Assembly: GCA_024229515.1 (NCBI GenBank)
Contig: JAAESI010000242.1
Location: 1-64,000, forward strand
Direction of reading: 5' to 3'
Source: Pseudomonadota bacterium
GTDB lineage: Bacteria > Myxococcota_A > UBA796 > UBA9615
Length of the DNA: 64,000 bases
Shown here: positions 1 to 7,740 of the stretch, in pieces
Layout of the letters: each line of letters opens with the position of its first letter
Position numbering within the stretch: position 1 is the first letter of the stretch
Notes under the pieces: generated by a model
Database searches by the model: none
Told to the model about the DNA's origin: nothing
The model's input: the letters and a program-made list of their open reading frames with translations, nothing else
Position numbers and translations under genes: made by a program

Positions 1-53
1 CGGTACTTGGTCTTGTACTTCAGTGTCACCTTGCTCTTCGTACGCGCGGCCAT
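1..53 (-). CDS. N-terminus of a small basic protein (partial, runs off the window)
   Basis: An ATG on the minus strand opens a frame of 17 codons that reaches the window edge. The visible peptide is Lys/Arg-rich and begins MAARTKSKVTLKYKTKY. A GGAG Shine-Dalgarno lies about 9 nt upstream of the ATG, which supports a real translation start. The composition resembles the N-terminus of a small nucleic-acid-binding or ribosomal-type protein, but I cannot assign a family from this fragment. Confidence 0.45.
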   Translation of the reverse strand, partial: MAARTKSKVTLKYKTKY

Positions 54-126
54 CTTGGTCGTCTCCGGAGGCTGATCCTCGAGGAGCACCGTGGGCCGAG
101 CAGGCCCATCAGGTCAAGACGCCGAG

Positions 127-144
127 CCATGCACCAACGCCATG
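127..144. repeat. 18-bp direct repeat, left copy
   Basis: The 18-mer CCATGCACCAACGCCATG occurs here and again, same orientation, at 5671-5688. The two copies bracket the surface-protein and AbiE genes. Its nature is unknown; it could be a recombination footprint, a protein-binding site or shared paralogue sequence. Confidence 0.6.
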
Positions 145-227
145 CTTCGCGTCCAGCACTCACGGCCCCTGCTCAGACCGAGATCTGGCGACTTCCCCAA
201 CGGCGGGACCGAGCTTCCCCTGGACGC

Positions 228-233
228 TAGAAT
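228..233 (+). promoter_or_regulatory. -10 element TAGAAT for the 240 gene
   Basis: TAGAAT sits 6 nt before the ATG at 240. With a normal -10 to start-site distance, transcription would begin at or next to the start codon, so the mRNA would be leaderless. There is no Shine-Dalgarno. Confidence 0.5.
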
Positions 234-239
234 CGGGCG

Positions 240-1076
240 ATGCGAAGCCGCGCCCGTCACGTCCCAGCCGTTGCCTTGCTGGGCCTGCTCGTCGCATGCA
301 AGCCGCCCGCGGCCCCATCTCCCGATCCAGTGTGCCCTCAGGACATGCTCCTCGTATCGGGGGGAACGTTCGAGCTCGGCGAGGGCGACGACCCAGAGGA
401 GCAGCCCAACCAGGTGAACGCCGTAATCAGGCGAGGCACCTTCACGGTCGAGAGCTTCTGCATCGAGACGTTTCCCTTCCCCGGCCGGGACGGAGCGGAG
501 TGGCCGTCGGACGGATTGAGCCACCCCCAGGCGGCGGCATTGGACGCTCTTGTGGCACAGCACGGACGTCGCCTTTGCTCCACCACCGAACTCCTCCTCG
601 CCGCCGCAGGGCCGGGGAACTGGCGTTACCCCTACAGCGCGGAGGCACGCTCGGACGGCATCTGCGATCCGAGCGACACCGCTCCCCAGCCGCTCGGGAC
701 CTTCGAAGGCTGCTCCAGCCCCACGGGAGGGCGCGACTTCCTTGTGCGAAGCGCCTGGGCTCGGCTCGACGCGCCCATGCGAACGCACATGGCGACGTAC
801 GGAGCGCCAAACCGGCCACCCCACGTCGGCGGTGGCATGCCCGACGTATTCGACTACGCCGTCTACGGCGGCGTCGGGAGAACCGACACCTTCTACGCCA
901 GCACGAATTTCGGGGCCCATGGGCACAACGCCGACGAGGGCCAAACCCTCGACGACTCCACCCGGATCTGCCGCGACCCGGAGCCGATCTCGATCGAACA
1001 AGAGGGCCGATACGCGGCCTTGGTGGACGGTTTCATCGCCGGAGAGAGCTCTTACGCCGACCTACTGGCCCGGTAA
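240..1076 (+). CDS. Lipoprotein with formylglycine-generating-enzyme (SUMF1-like) domain
   Basis: This 278-residue protein begins with a lipoprotein signal peptide (lipobox LVAC, Cys20) and then carries a FGE/SUMF1-like domain: a CPQDMLLVSGGTFELG opening, a VESFCIETFPFP segment, RRLCSTTELLLAAAGPGNWR, and a C-terminal ICRDPEP Cys. Members of this fold range from true sulfatase-activating enzymes to non-catalytic surface proteins; the catalytic Cys pair is not evident, so a surface or ligand-binding role is more likely. It is a paralogue of the N-terminal half of the protein at 7741-9441. The gene converges on the beta-helix gene with a 25-bp overlap of 3' ends. Third codon positions look less GC-saturated than in the rest of the window, consistent with an integrated element. 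Confidence 0.75.
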   Translation: MRSRARHVPAVALLGLLVACKPPAAPSPDPVCPQDMLLVSGGTFELGEGDDPEEQPNQVNAVIRRGTFTVESFCIETFPFPGRDGAEWPSDGLSHPQAAALDALVAQHGRRLCSTTELLLAAAGPGNWRYPYSAEARSDGICDPSDTAPQPLGTFEGCSSPTGGRDFLVRSAWARLDAPMRTHMATYGAPNRPPHVGGGMPDVFDYAVYGGVGRTDTFYASTNFGAHGHNADEGQTLDDSTRICRDPEPISIEQEGRYAALVDGFIAGESSYADLLAR

Positions 1077-3289
1077 CGGCGGCGCCTGACGACGAACAAC
1101 GGCAGAGCAACCAAGGACGTGGCCGTCCCCTCCTCGCAGCTCCACGCGACCCCGCAGCCCCCGACCCCGCAGCCCTTCTCCTGCTCGTCACCGCCCGAGT
1201 CGTCGTCATCCCCTGCGCCGAGAGCTGCCGAGTCATCGTCATCCGTAGCGCTTGAGTCGTCGTCGTCAGGGGCCCCCGAATCATCGTCATCGGCCGAGTC
1301 ATCATCGTCGGCAGGAGGTGGCTCAGTCCCCTCGGGACACACGAAGCAGTCAACGTCAGAAGAGTCGCAGTAGACGGACGAGAACCCGTCGTGGACGGGC
1401 AACGACGGGACGATCTCGGCGTCCTCGTTGTTGCAGTCCAAGGCGTCTGGGAACGCGTCCGCGTCGCCCCACACATCGCCCGATGGAAGTACCACCCGGT
1501 CGCGGGTCCCCCGGTCCCAGTCGCAAGTCCAGCCGGTCGCACCGGGGGTATCGTGCGCGAGGCCGCTGGGGTCGAAGAAGCCCGTGCTCCAGGGCCATGG
1601 GTGGGAGATCGCGGCCTGCATCGTCGGTGCCGGAAGCCAACTGGCAGCAGCGTCCGGCGCGCAGGGGAACCGTCTTCCCGCTTCGATAGCGTCCGTACAG
1701 GTCGACGGAACCGCGCCTGCGCAGACGACCTGCAACCGATCGCACGGAGCCAGACTCTGCAGGTCCTCGGCGGCGGCGAACACCGCAACCTGGAAGAAGA
1801 GCTCTGGGCCGAGAATCGTCGCCGAAGACAGGACCCCGTCGCCCAGCCAGGAGACTCCCTCGGGCGCGGCGTTCATGCTCGCAAAGGCTCCTTCCAGTGT
1901 CTCAGGTACGTCGACGAGCGCGCCGCCGTCGGGAGCCGGCCCGACGAACAGGTTCCGTAGTGCAGTCACCACCGCGAAGTTGCTCTCCGTGACATCCATC
2001 ACGCGGGAGGCCGTGTTGCCAGCGAACGTGTTGTGAAGAAGCCCAAGCCATGTCCGGTTCGGACTGCCGCCGGCCTGAATGAGCGGGGCGTCCCCACAGT
2101 CGTTGTCCACGACGAAGCTCCGCCGAAGCAGGAACTCGGCCCGGGTGACCCAGCTCCCAGGATCGACAAGCACGATCAATGGGCCGTCGGACCCCGCCAG
2201 GGCAGTGAAGGCACTCGGTCGGTCCTCGTACGGCTGGAACGGGATCGCTGCGCAGCCGCCCTCCTGCAACGCGGGGAACGCGCTCGGCGGGCCGGGATCC
2301 AGAGCGAAGCCGTCGGAGAAAGCCACGTGCTGATTCCTCGCAAACACGACCTCCGAGAAGCCATGCGGGGAGGCATCCAGGTCGACCGGACCGAGGAAGT
2401 ACGGAGGCGGCTCCGTTCCCGTGAGGATGATGGGGAGCTCCGCGGACACGGCGTTGTCGAGGAAGCTCGAGTTCTCAGCCGTCACGCCGGCCGACACAAC
2501 GAGGGCCGTCCCGTCACTGCCATCCCCGTCCACCATGTTCGACCAGAGAACGGAGTCCACCAGGTTGATTCTGTCGCTCCCCCCAACACCCGAAAGCACC
2601 CCAAGCCCGCCCGTCGTCGCGTCGACGGTCGTCGTGGCCACCTCCATACGACGGAGGTTGACGTACGCAGAGGTCTCGACCGCCGGCCCCCTGGTACCAA
2701 TGATGGAACCTCCCTCCAGAACCAAGGCGTCTGCGGGCTCCTCCACTCCGTATCGCAGCGCATAGCCCGAGGCCCCGCGGACATCCAAAAGGCCAACTGT
2801 GAGGAAACCGCCCGCTGAACGCACGGCCGGATGAGATGAAGGACACGGTCCCTCATCGGACAAGTCGATCGTCAACCCGACGATCAGGTCGCCGCCCCCA
2901 CTGGTGAAGTCCAGGACGGGATCGTCAGGCTCCGCGCCGCCACCGGGGCACAGCGCCTGCGAGCCCAGGTAGATCGACAGCGGCGACCCGACGGAACCTC
3001 CCTCGTTGTCGATGACGATCGACTCCTCATGGGCGGCCTGCGCGAAATCAAAGGGCAGAAGGCACAGCTCGACCGAGAGCGGTCCTGACTCCGCGATCTG
3101 CGCTTCTGCGGCGGCGACCGCTTCCGCGAACGTCCCAAACGCCGGGAGGTCACACGGCCTGGTGCAGGTCGATGGAGCTGCGGCGGGATCGCCGACGCAG
3201 AGTTGGAGCTCGGGTCCGCCGGCAGACGCACCCGCCGGTGCCAGAAGGGTCGCGAACGCAGCCGCGACGATTCGACCGTTCAACTCCAC
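1052..3289 (-). CDS. Secreted beta-helix-like protein with Asp-rich linker and C-terminal anchor
   Basis: About 745 residues. I chose a GTG start at 3289 because it gives a compact signal peptide ending ASAGG and follows a CATACT -10-like hexamer by 6 nt; an ATG at 3358 would add 23 residues ahead of the signal peptide. The body has short repeats of hydrophobic/Gly/Asn strands (NSSFLDNAV, LLHNTFAGNTA, LRNLFVG) typical of right-handed beta-helix polymorphic-repeat proteins. The C-terminal part carries five Asp-rich blocks (DDDDSA-like), a Gly/Cys cluster (GCGVGGCGVAW), a short hydrophobic segment and RRRR, resembling MYXO-CTERM sorting tails. Function unknown; probably cell-surface exposed. 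Confidence 0.75.
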   Translation of the reverse strand: MELNGRIVAAAFATLLAPAGASAGGPELQLCVGDPAAAPSTCTRPCDLPAFGTFAEAVAAAEAQIAESGPLSVELCLLPFDFAQAAHEESIVIDNEGGSVGSPLSIYLGSQALCPGGGAEPDDPVLDFTSGGGDLIVGLTIDLSDEGPCPSSHPAVRSAGGFLTVGLLDVRGASGYALRYGVEEPADALVLEGGSIIGTRGPAVETSAYVNLRRMEVATTTVDATTGGLGVLSGVGGSDRINLVDSVLWSNMVDGDGSDGTALVVSAGVTAENSSFLDNAVSAELPIILTGTEPPPYFLGPVDLDASPHGFSEVVFARNQHVAFSDGFALDPGPPSAFPALQEGGCAAIPFQPYEDRPSAFTALAGSDGPLIVLVDPGSWVTRAEFLLRRSFVVDNDCGDAPLIQAGGSPNRTWLGLLHNTFAGNTASRVMDVTESNFAVVTALRNLFVGPAPDGGALVDVPETLEGAFASMNAAPEGVSWLGDGVLSSATILGPELFFQVAVFAAAEDLQSLAPCDRLQVVCAGAVPSTCTDAIEAGRRFPCAPDAAASWLPAPTMQAAISHPWPWSTGFFDPSGLAHDTPGATGWTCDWDRGTRDRVVLPSGDVWGDADAFPDALDCNNEDAEIVPSLPVHDGFSSVYCDSSDVDCFVCPEGTEPPPADDDDSADDDDSGAPDDDDSSATDDDDSAALGAGDDDDSGGDEQEKGCGVGGCGVAWSCEEGTATSLVALPLFVVRRRRYRASRSA

Positions 3290-3430
3290 CGCCCGAGTAT
3301 GGCCTGAGCAGGCCGCGGCCATCGACCCCATTGCGGCTTTCGACCCTTCCTGGCTCATATCAGGACTGTTGCTTTCTCGTTTCGCGACTCATGCAGTCTC
3401 CGAATGTTCCTGGAGGCCTTCGCGAAGCGT

Positions 3431-3772
3431 TCAGGCCGGAGAGTCCGACGCCGTCCACCGACGAGCGCTGAACTCGGAGACCTCGCCCCCCTCGGTCGAA
3501 ATCGTTCCGACGAGTCGGGAACCGTCCACGCAGGCATCGATCCGGCCACTCGCCGGGTCCATCTCGTCGTTGCCGAACCAGCCAGCCTCGGCTGCGGCTC
3601 TTCCTTGGGTCCAACGGAAGGTGCCGAACACGCAGCCGAATTGGAACTCGGCGCTCCCATCCGCGCCAAACTCGAAGTAGCCAGGCTCGACGAGGTCGAC
3701 AAACTCCTGGTCCCAGGCCTCCATCTCTTCAATCCGCCACCGCCCCGCGAGCGGCTCCTGGAACTCCGCCAT
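3431..3772 (-). CDS. Hypothetical protein, third gene of the AbiE operon
   Basis: 113 residues from the ATG at 3772. The AbiEii stop codon (3775-3777) lies just two nucleotides before this start, so the gene is very probably co-transcribed with the toxin. The sequence (GRWRIEEMEAWDQEFVDLV, then EFGADGSAEFQFG) looks like a compact beta-rich, lipocalin-like domain with conserved Trp and acidic residues; it resembles a widespread uncharacterised bacterial family known to me only as hypothetical proteins. No signal peptide or membrane segment. Whether it takes part in the toxin-antitoxin system is unknown. Confidence 0.7.
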   Translation of the reverse strand: MAEFQEPLAGRWRIEEMEAWDQEFVDLVEPGYFEFGADGSAEFQFGCVFGTFRWTQGRAAAEAGWFGNDEMDPASGRIDACVDGSRLVGTISTEGGEVSEFSARRWTASDSPA

Positions 3773-3774
3773 AG

Positions 3775-4674
3775 TCAGGGGCCCCACTCGCCGGCGACGG
3801 GATCCCAGCGTCGGGAGCCATCCGCGAGGACCGGGTCGAGGAACGACCGCACGGCACCCATGAGTGCGGGAAGCGTGGCCCAGGGGAGTTGGGAGCTCGA
3901 GGCCAGACGCAGATAGATCGGGCCCCAGGTCTCCGGTGCCGCGGGGACCCGACCAGGCATGGGGTGGGTTCGACGGTGGCCCCAGGTGGCATCCAGGGCG
4001 GCGCGCAGTGTCGCCGCCTCCACGGGACGCACCGTCGCCAGCAGGGCGATGTCGGGAAGGTCCTTGACCCGCGAGTTCGGTCGGCTCCGAGGCACCGTGT
4101 ACGCGTGCAGCTTCTCGGCCACGTGGGTTTCGATGGGGTAGACCGCGAATTGGGGCCGCTCGACCCCGGCGAACGACAGGAAGTCGCTTCCGTCCAGCAG
4201 CTCGGGTTCGCCGACCATCGGCTCCGCGTAGACCGCGTCCACTCCGAACGGTCCGCCATAGGGCCGTCCTGCGAGGGAGGCCGAAACCCGGAATCTACGT
4301 CCGTCGTAGATCATCCCTTCGGCCTGTATCTCCGGATGCCGGGGATCTGCCCGGACCTCGAAGCGCAGGCGATCACCCAGGTCGAGTCGCCCCGCCGCCT
4401 GCAGACGAGGAAGGAGATCGTCCGTCCCCCCGATCACGCGGAGATCGAGGTCTCGGGTCATCCGGGCCCCGCCAACGCGGAGTTCGACGACCATCCCCCC
4501 CTTCAGCACGACGCGATCCCCCAGTTCGGCGAAGACCCGCGCGCAGAACCGGTCCAGGAGGAGCCGGCGCCTGAGCCGATTGGGATCGGTGAGGCCAGCC
4601 TCGGCAGCCTGACCCCGAAGGCGCGCTTCGAGTGCTTGCTTGAAAGCCGCCGGCGAGCCGTACACCACGCTCAC
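3775..4674 (-). CDS. abiEii: AbiEii/AbiGii-family nucleotidyltransferase toxin
   Basis: 299 residues. The nucleotidyltransferase core is visible: LKGG at 57-60, the metal-binding DLDL after TR (Asp75/Asp77), the AEKLHA motif with Lys188, and RVKDLPD around 202-208. These are the four motifs of AbiEii/MenT toxins, which transfer nucleotides to RNA targets such as tRNA and so inhibit growth or block phage. The GTG start at 4674 overlaps the abiEi stop as GTGA, so antitoxin and toxin are translationally coupled in the usual order. All motif residues are intact, so an active toxin is expected. It lies close to the inner side of a tRNA attachment scar, a common place for defence genes. Confidence 0.9.
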   Translation of the reverse strand: MSVVYGSPAAFKQALEARLRGQAAEAGLTDPNRLRRRLLLDRFCARVFAELGDRVVLKGGMVVELRVGGARMTRDLDLRVIGGTDDLLPRLQAAGRLDLGDRLRFEVRADPRHPEIQAEGMIYDGRRFRVSASLAGRPYGGPFGVDAVYAEPMVGEPELLDGSDFLSFAGVERPQFAVYPIETHVAEKLHAYTVPRSRPNSRVKDLPDIALLATVRPVEAATLRAALDATWGHRRTHPMPGRVPAAPETWGPIYLRLASSSQLPWATLPALMGAVRSFLDPVLADGSRRWDPVAGEWGP

Positions 4675-5246
4675 GTCAGCTCCTCCGCCAGCGAGTCGAG
4701 CCACCGAATGGCGGGCTCTACGTCGGCCTCGGGGAACAGTCCACGGGCCAGCCCCTGCTCCAGCGCCTGCCGGACCAGGTCCGGTTGCAGGAAGGCGACG
4801 GCGCAGTCGTTCACCGTCCGCGCCGGCGAGGTGACCGGCACACTGCCGCTCCACATCACGTCATCGGCCGACAGCGCCCAGTAATGGAGTTCGACCCCTG
4901 CTGGAACCCGGACCCGCCGCGACCTCCAGTTCGGAGGAACAATCAGGTGGACTCGACTCGGCAGCGCGTCGCTCAGATCGTGGCGCGCGAGCGCGGTCTC
5001 GTGAGAGAAGACCCCCTCCCGCCCGCTCCAGAGCCAGGGCACTACGAGGTCCTCCTCCTCGGTTGCGGGAAAATGCACGACCCGGTAGACGCCGCGGCGG
5101 ACGCGCGCCACGCGGCCGTTCGCCAGGTACTTGTGAAGGAGCTGGGATGAGTACCCGGCTTCAGCCGCCTGGGCGGTCGTGAAGTAGCCGGCCTGCTCGG
5201 TGGCGACCCCGAAGAGCTTCGTCCAATTTGGTGCCGCGCGACCCAT
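4671..5246 (-). CDS. abiEi: AbiEi-family antitoxin (type IV toxin-antitoxin)
   Basis: 191 residues from the ATG at 5246; a TTG two codons upstream is a weaker alternative. The N-terminal 60 residues form the AbiEi winged helix (YFTTAQAAEAGYSSQLLHKYL, then RVRRGVYRV), followed by the C-terminal antitoxin domain (VFSHETALARHDL, and TSPARTVNDCAV). In known AbiE systems this protein neutralises AbiEii and represses the operon by binding inverted repeats in the promoter. A fitting 23-bp inverted repeat lies immediately upstream and overlaps the -10 element, so negative autoregulation is the likely control. Confidence 0.88.
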   Translation of the reverse strand: MGRAAPNWTKLFGVATEQAGYFTTAQAAEAGYSSQLLHKYLANGRVARVRRGVYRVVHFPATEEEDLVVPWLWSGREGVFSHETALARHDLSDALPSRVHLIVPPNWRSRRVRVPAGVELHYWALSADDVMWSGSVPVTSPARTVNDCAVAFLQPDLVRQALEQGLARGLFPEADVEPAIRWLDSLAEELT

Positions 5247-5251
5247 GCACA

Positions 5252-5274
5252 AAACTTAACCCACGGTTTAGTTT
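5252..5274. promoter_or_regulatory. 23-bp inverted repeat, candidate AbiEi operator
   Basis: Two 10-bp arms, AAACTTAACC and GGTTTAGTTT, are inverted with one mismatched pair around a 3-bp centre. The site is strikingly AT-rich for this genome, starts 6 bp upstream of the abiEi ATG and contains the TAAGTT -10-like hexamer (5258 to 5253, minus strand). AbiEi proteins are known to bind inverted repeats of about this size in their own promoters. Confidence 0.7.
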
Positions 5275-5494
5275 ATTGCACGTACGACATTCATGAGACC
5301 CCCAGCGCACTCCTCGGCTGAACTCCCCCTTGCCCCCCTCCCCGACCCGATCCATCCTGACTCCAGATGCACCACCCCAACTCAACCGGTGACCTGCTGA
5401 CCCGAGGTAGTTTCGGACGACTTTGTGGTCCGGAACCGAAAATCACCCCGTGTAACCACCTGACTCACAACTGAAACTCACCCTCCGATCCCGG

Positions 5495-5539
5495 TTCGTA
5501 ATCAGCAGGTCAACGGTTCAAGTCCGTTCATCGGCTCCA
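5495..5539 (+). other. tRNA-Thr(CGT) 3' half, integration (att) scar
   Basis: The sequence from the anticodon loop (TTCGTAA, anticodon CGT) through the 3' anticodon stem, variable loop, a complete T-arm (AACGG TTCAAGT CCGTT) and the acceptor strand CATCGGC-TCCA is that of a tRNA-Thr. The 5' half is absent: the matching acceptor strand, D-arm and 5' anticodon stem are not found upstream. A tRNA cut at the anticodon loop is the classic trace of tyrosine-recombinase integration. The geometry puts the element to the left (lower coordinates) and the original chromosome to the right. Confidence 0.8.
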
Positions 5540-5553
5540 TTGAAAAGTCTAAA

Positions 5554-5582
5554 CGCCGCGGGGAGTTACGCTCCTCGCGGCG
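5554..5582. terminator. Strong hairpin, tRNA-Thr and/or SGNH gene terminator
   Basis: A 12-bp stem (CGCCGCGGGGAG / CTCCTCGCGGCG, one non-Watson-Crick pair) closes a 5-nt loop. On the minus strand it is followed by a T-rich run (TTTAGACTTTT), so it can terminate transcription coming from the SGNH gene. On the plus strand it lies 14 nt after the tRNA fragment and was probably the terminator of the intact tRNA. Confidence 0.65.
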
Positions 5583-5670
5583 CTTGACGCTCTGGGGCTG
5601 AAAGGGCTTCGGCTAACACCTGGGCTAACAGTTGGGGGACTTTCGGCGGAATCTCGCCTCGGGTCCCCTC

Positions 5671-5701
5671 CCATGCACCAACGCCATGCACCAACGCCAT
5701 G
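5671..5701. repeat. 18-bp direct repeat, right copy, with tandem 13-bp unit
   Basis: The 18-mer seen at 127-144 recurs here and its 13-bp unit (ATGCACCAACGCC) is present twice in tandem, ending just before the stop codon of the SGNH gene. Confidence 0.6.
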
Positions 5702-5702
5702 G

Positions 5703-7682
5703 TCAGTCGTCCTCGAGCGGAGGGAGCGCCAGCCCCTCCTCCACCGCCGTCACCGGGATCCCGGCAACGCACACCTCGTAGGGGCCCTCCTCCTCGCTCG
5801 TGTTGCCGACCAGCAGCATCACCTCGCCAGCTCCCGGGGAGACCCACTGGGCCACCGGCCGGCTCAAGGGGCCCTCCAGGACCTCGCCGTCGAAGGTCGT
5901 GAGCCACGTCTCGAAGCCGGGGCCGGCGTCCAGCCGGACCGTCAGATCCAGCCCCGCGTCGACCCCCAGGATGAGGCCGTCCGCGCCCCCCGGGGCCAGC
6001 GTTCCGGTCCGCGTCGGCTCCTGGCAGGGCATCGGGAGCGGGTCGTTCTCGGAGGTCCGCTCCAGCGGATCGGAGCCGGTGACCTCCAGCCCCATGCCCA
6101 GCCGCCGCTCCTGGGCCGCGGCGGCCAGCGCCCGGTGCAGCGCGCGCGGCTCGGGATCGGCGGCGCGATCCGACGGCGGGCCCCGGCGGAGCACGGCCTG
6201 CCGCCCGATGGCGTCCGCGATCGCTTCCGCCACGACCGTCGCTCCGCGCCCCGAGAAGTGGAGGTTGTCGACGAACTGCTCCCCCCCGGGCACCCCGAAG
6301 TCGGCGTCCGCACGCAGCGCCGCGCCCACGTCCACCACCGGCACGCCGCGGCTCGCGCCGACCCGCCACACGGCCTCTTGGGTCGTGGCCCAGGCTCGCT
6401 GGAACGGCGGCAGCGCGTAGGTCTGGTCCCGCGCACGCTCGAATGCACGGACCGCCGCGCCGGGATCGCTGTGCAGCAGACACGTCCCCCGCAGGAACAA
6501 GGTCTCGGCCCAGGTGGCGGAGATGAGCTCCAGCTCGTCCAACTGTTCGAGGAACGGAGCGCACGCGGCCCGCGCCTCGTCCGAGCCGGGGGGGAGCGAG
6601 GACTCCTCCCAATCGACCGCGACGGGGTCGTCGAAGCGGCTCCAGCGCTCGCGCACCGACGGCATCGTCCGAGGCCCCACCCCCGCCTGGGTCATGCCCC
6701 GCTTCAGTTGGTACAGGCGCTCGTCGAAGTCGGCGGCGGCGGCGGGATCCAGCGTCGGGACGTGGATCATCTCGGTGGGGGCATGGTCGCGCAGGTTGCT
6801 CACCGGGGGCGCGAGCACGACCGCCGTGTCGTCGTCCCGAAGCATGTCGACCAGCTCCCGGAGGTTGGCCTCGAACAGCTGCGGCGCCAGCGTGCCCTGC
6901 GCCTGGGCGAACTTCGCGAACCGCTCTTCACCCAGCAGCTTGCGTTGGTCGGCGGCGCCGGAGAAGACCTCCCGGCCGACGACTTCGGCTCCCTCGTCCA
7001 GGCTCCACGCCGGGGCCGGGACCCCGCGATCGCGGAACCGGCGGGCGAGGCGGAAGAGGTTGAGTCGGTTGGCCTGGCGCTCCAGCCGGCGCCACCCCCG
7101 AGGGCCCGCGCTCTGCACCTGCATCGACGCGAGGAACTCCTGATGGAAGCCGTAGTAGCCCTGGTCGTTGTGGCCAGCGTAGATGACGACCACGTCCGGG
7201 TTCAGGGGGCCCAACTGGTGAGCCACGTCCACCAGTTGGAAGCTGTTGTAGCCGCCCACGCCGCCGTTGATCACATCGACGCGCAGATCCGGGTGGCGCT
7301 CCTGGAGCAGGGTCCCCACGACGTCGGGGAACGAGCCCCCGGGCTCCCGGAACGGCCACCCCTGGACCGACGAGCCGCCCAGGAAGGCGATCCGCACGGC
7401 TTCGTCCGAGCGCTGGGCAGGGAACTGCTGCTCCCGGACGAGGAAGTGCGTGTCGCTCTCCCACCCCGCCCGGACCTGGTCGTCCTCGACCCGGAAGATC
7501 GGGCTGATGCGCTCGGGCGTGTGGAAGAAGATGTGCTGCGCGGCTTCCTCGACGCCTGGCAGGGGGTAGTCGACGAACCCGAAGATCAGCCGAGAGGCGA
7601 CCTCCAAGACGGCGAGGAACACCACCGGCGACCCGATCGCGAGGGCTGCTCTCGATCCCCAGTATCGGGCCCGCGATCCCAC
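5703..7682 (-). CDS. Membrane-anchored SGNH/GDSL-family hydrolase
   Basis: 659 residues from a GTG at 7682, chosen because upstream sequence belongs to the divergent gene and a TACGGT hexamer lies 9 nt before it. A single hydrophobic segment near residues 11-30 anchors the protein. SGNH blocks follow: GGSS at 102-105 (block I), NGGVGGYNS at about 139-147, YAGHND at 168-173 (block III) and FVDNLHFS in the C-terminal half (block V). The long region between the blocks contains helices resembling TPR-like or regulatory inserts, and the last 130 residues form an extra beta-rich domain (WVSPGAGEVMLLVGNTS). Family members are esterases or acetyl transferases acting on polysaccharides or lipids; the substrate is unknown. 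Confidence 0.75.
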   Translation of the reverse strand: MGSRARYWGSRAALAIGSPVVFLAVLEVASRLIFGFVDYPLPGVEEAAQHIFFHTPERISPIFRVEDDQVRAGWESDTHFLVREQQFPAQRSDEAVRIAFLGGSSVQGWPFREPGGSFPDVVGTLLQERHPDLRVDVINGGVGGYNSFQLVDVAHQLGPLNPDVVVIYAGHNDQGYYGFHQEFLASMQVQSAGPRGWRRLERQANRLNLFRLARRFRDRGVPAPAWSLDEGAEVVGREVFSGAADQRKLLGEERFAKFAQAQGTLAPQLFEANLRELVDMLRDDDTAVVLAPPVSNLRDHAPTEMIHVPTLDPAAAADFDERLYQLKRGMTQAGVGPRTMPSVRERWSRFDDPVAVDWEESSLPPGSDEARAACAPFLEQLDELELISATWAETLFLRGTCLLHSDPGAAVRAFERARDQTYALPPFQRAWATTQEAVWRVGASRGVPVVDVGAALRADADFGVPGGEQFVDNLHFSGRGATVVAEAIADAIGRQAVLRRGPPSDRAADPEPRALHRALAAAAQERRLGMGLEVTGSDPLERTSENDPLPMPCQEPTRTGTLAPGGADGLILGVDAGLDLTVRLDAGPGFETWLTTFDGEVLEGPLSRPVAQWVSPGAGEVMLLVGNTSEEEGPYEVCVAGIPVTAVEEGLALPPLEDD

Positions 7683-7691
7683 CGTCGGCGC

Positions 7692-7697
7692 ACCGTA
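7692..7697 (-). promoter_or_regulatory. -10 element TACGGT for the SGNH gene
   Basis: TACGGT (minus strand) 9 nt before the GTG at 7682, with no Shine-Dalgarno. It is back to back with the -10 of the divergent 7741 gene. Confidence 0.4.
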
Positions 7698-7729
7698 GCG
7701 CAGACACGACCGTCCTGATTCAGCGGGCG

Positions 7730-7735
7730 TATCCT
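7730..7735 (+). promoter_or_regulatory. -10 element TATCCT for the 7741 gene
   Basis: TATCCT lies 5 nt before the GTG at 7741, so transcription is expected to begin at the start codon. Confidence 0.5.
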
Positions 7736-7740
7736 CGGGT

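Larger units (their letters stand above)
5275..5702. other. Intergenic element/chromosome junction region
   Basis: About 430 bp without a convincing gene. It holds the tRNA-Thr 3' fragment (5495-5539), a strong hairpin (5554-5582), a 9-bp inverted pair TGACCTGCT (5390-5398) / AGCAGGTCA (5504-5512), and the tandem repeat at 5671-5701. A short minus-strand frame ending near 5566 uses TTA, CTT and TCA codons foreign to this genome; it could be a remnant of an integrase C-terminus, but no catalytic motif remains. Confidence 0.5.

Noticed and set aside
5495-5539. Complete tRNA-Thr gene
   Set aside because: The acceptor 5' strand, D-arm and 5' anticodon stem cannot be found upstream; only the 3' half is present.
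5566-5700. Minus-strand frame as an integrase gene remnant
   Set aside because: Codon use is foreign and the place next to a tRNA scar is suggestive, but no catalytic Arg, His or Tyr motif is present, so it is only mentioned in the intergenic entry.
5673-7718. 681-codon plus-strand open frame opposite the SGNH gene
   Set aside because: Arg/His/Gln-rich shadow; the minus strand holds all SGNH blocks.
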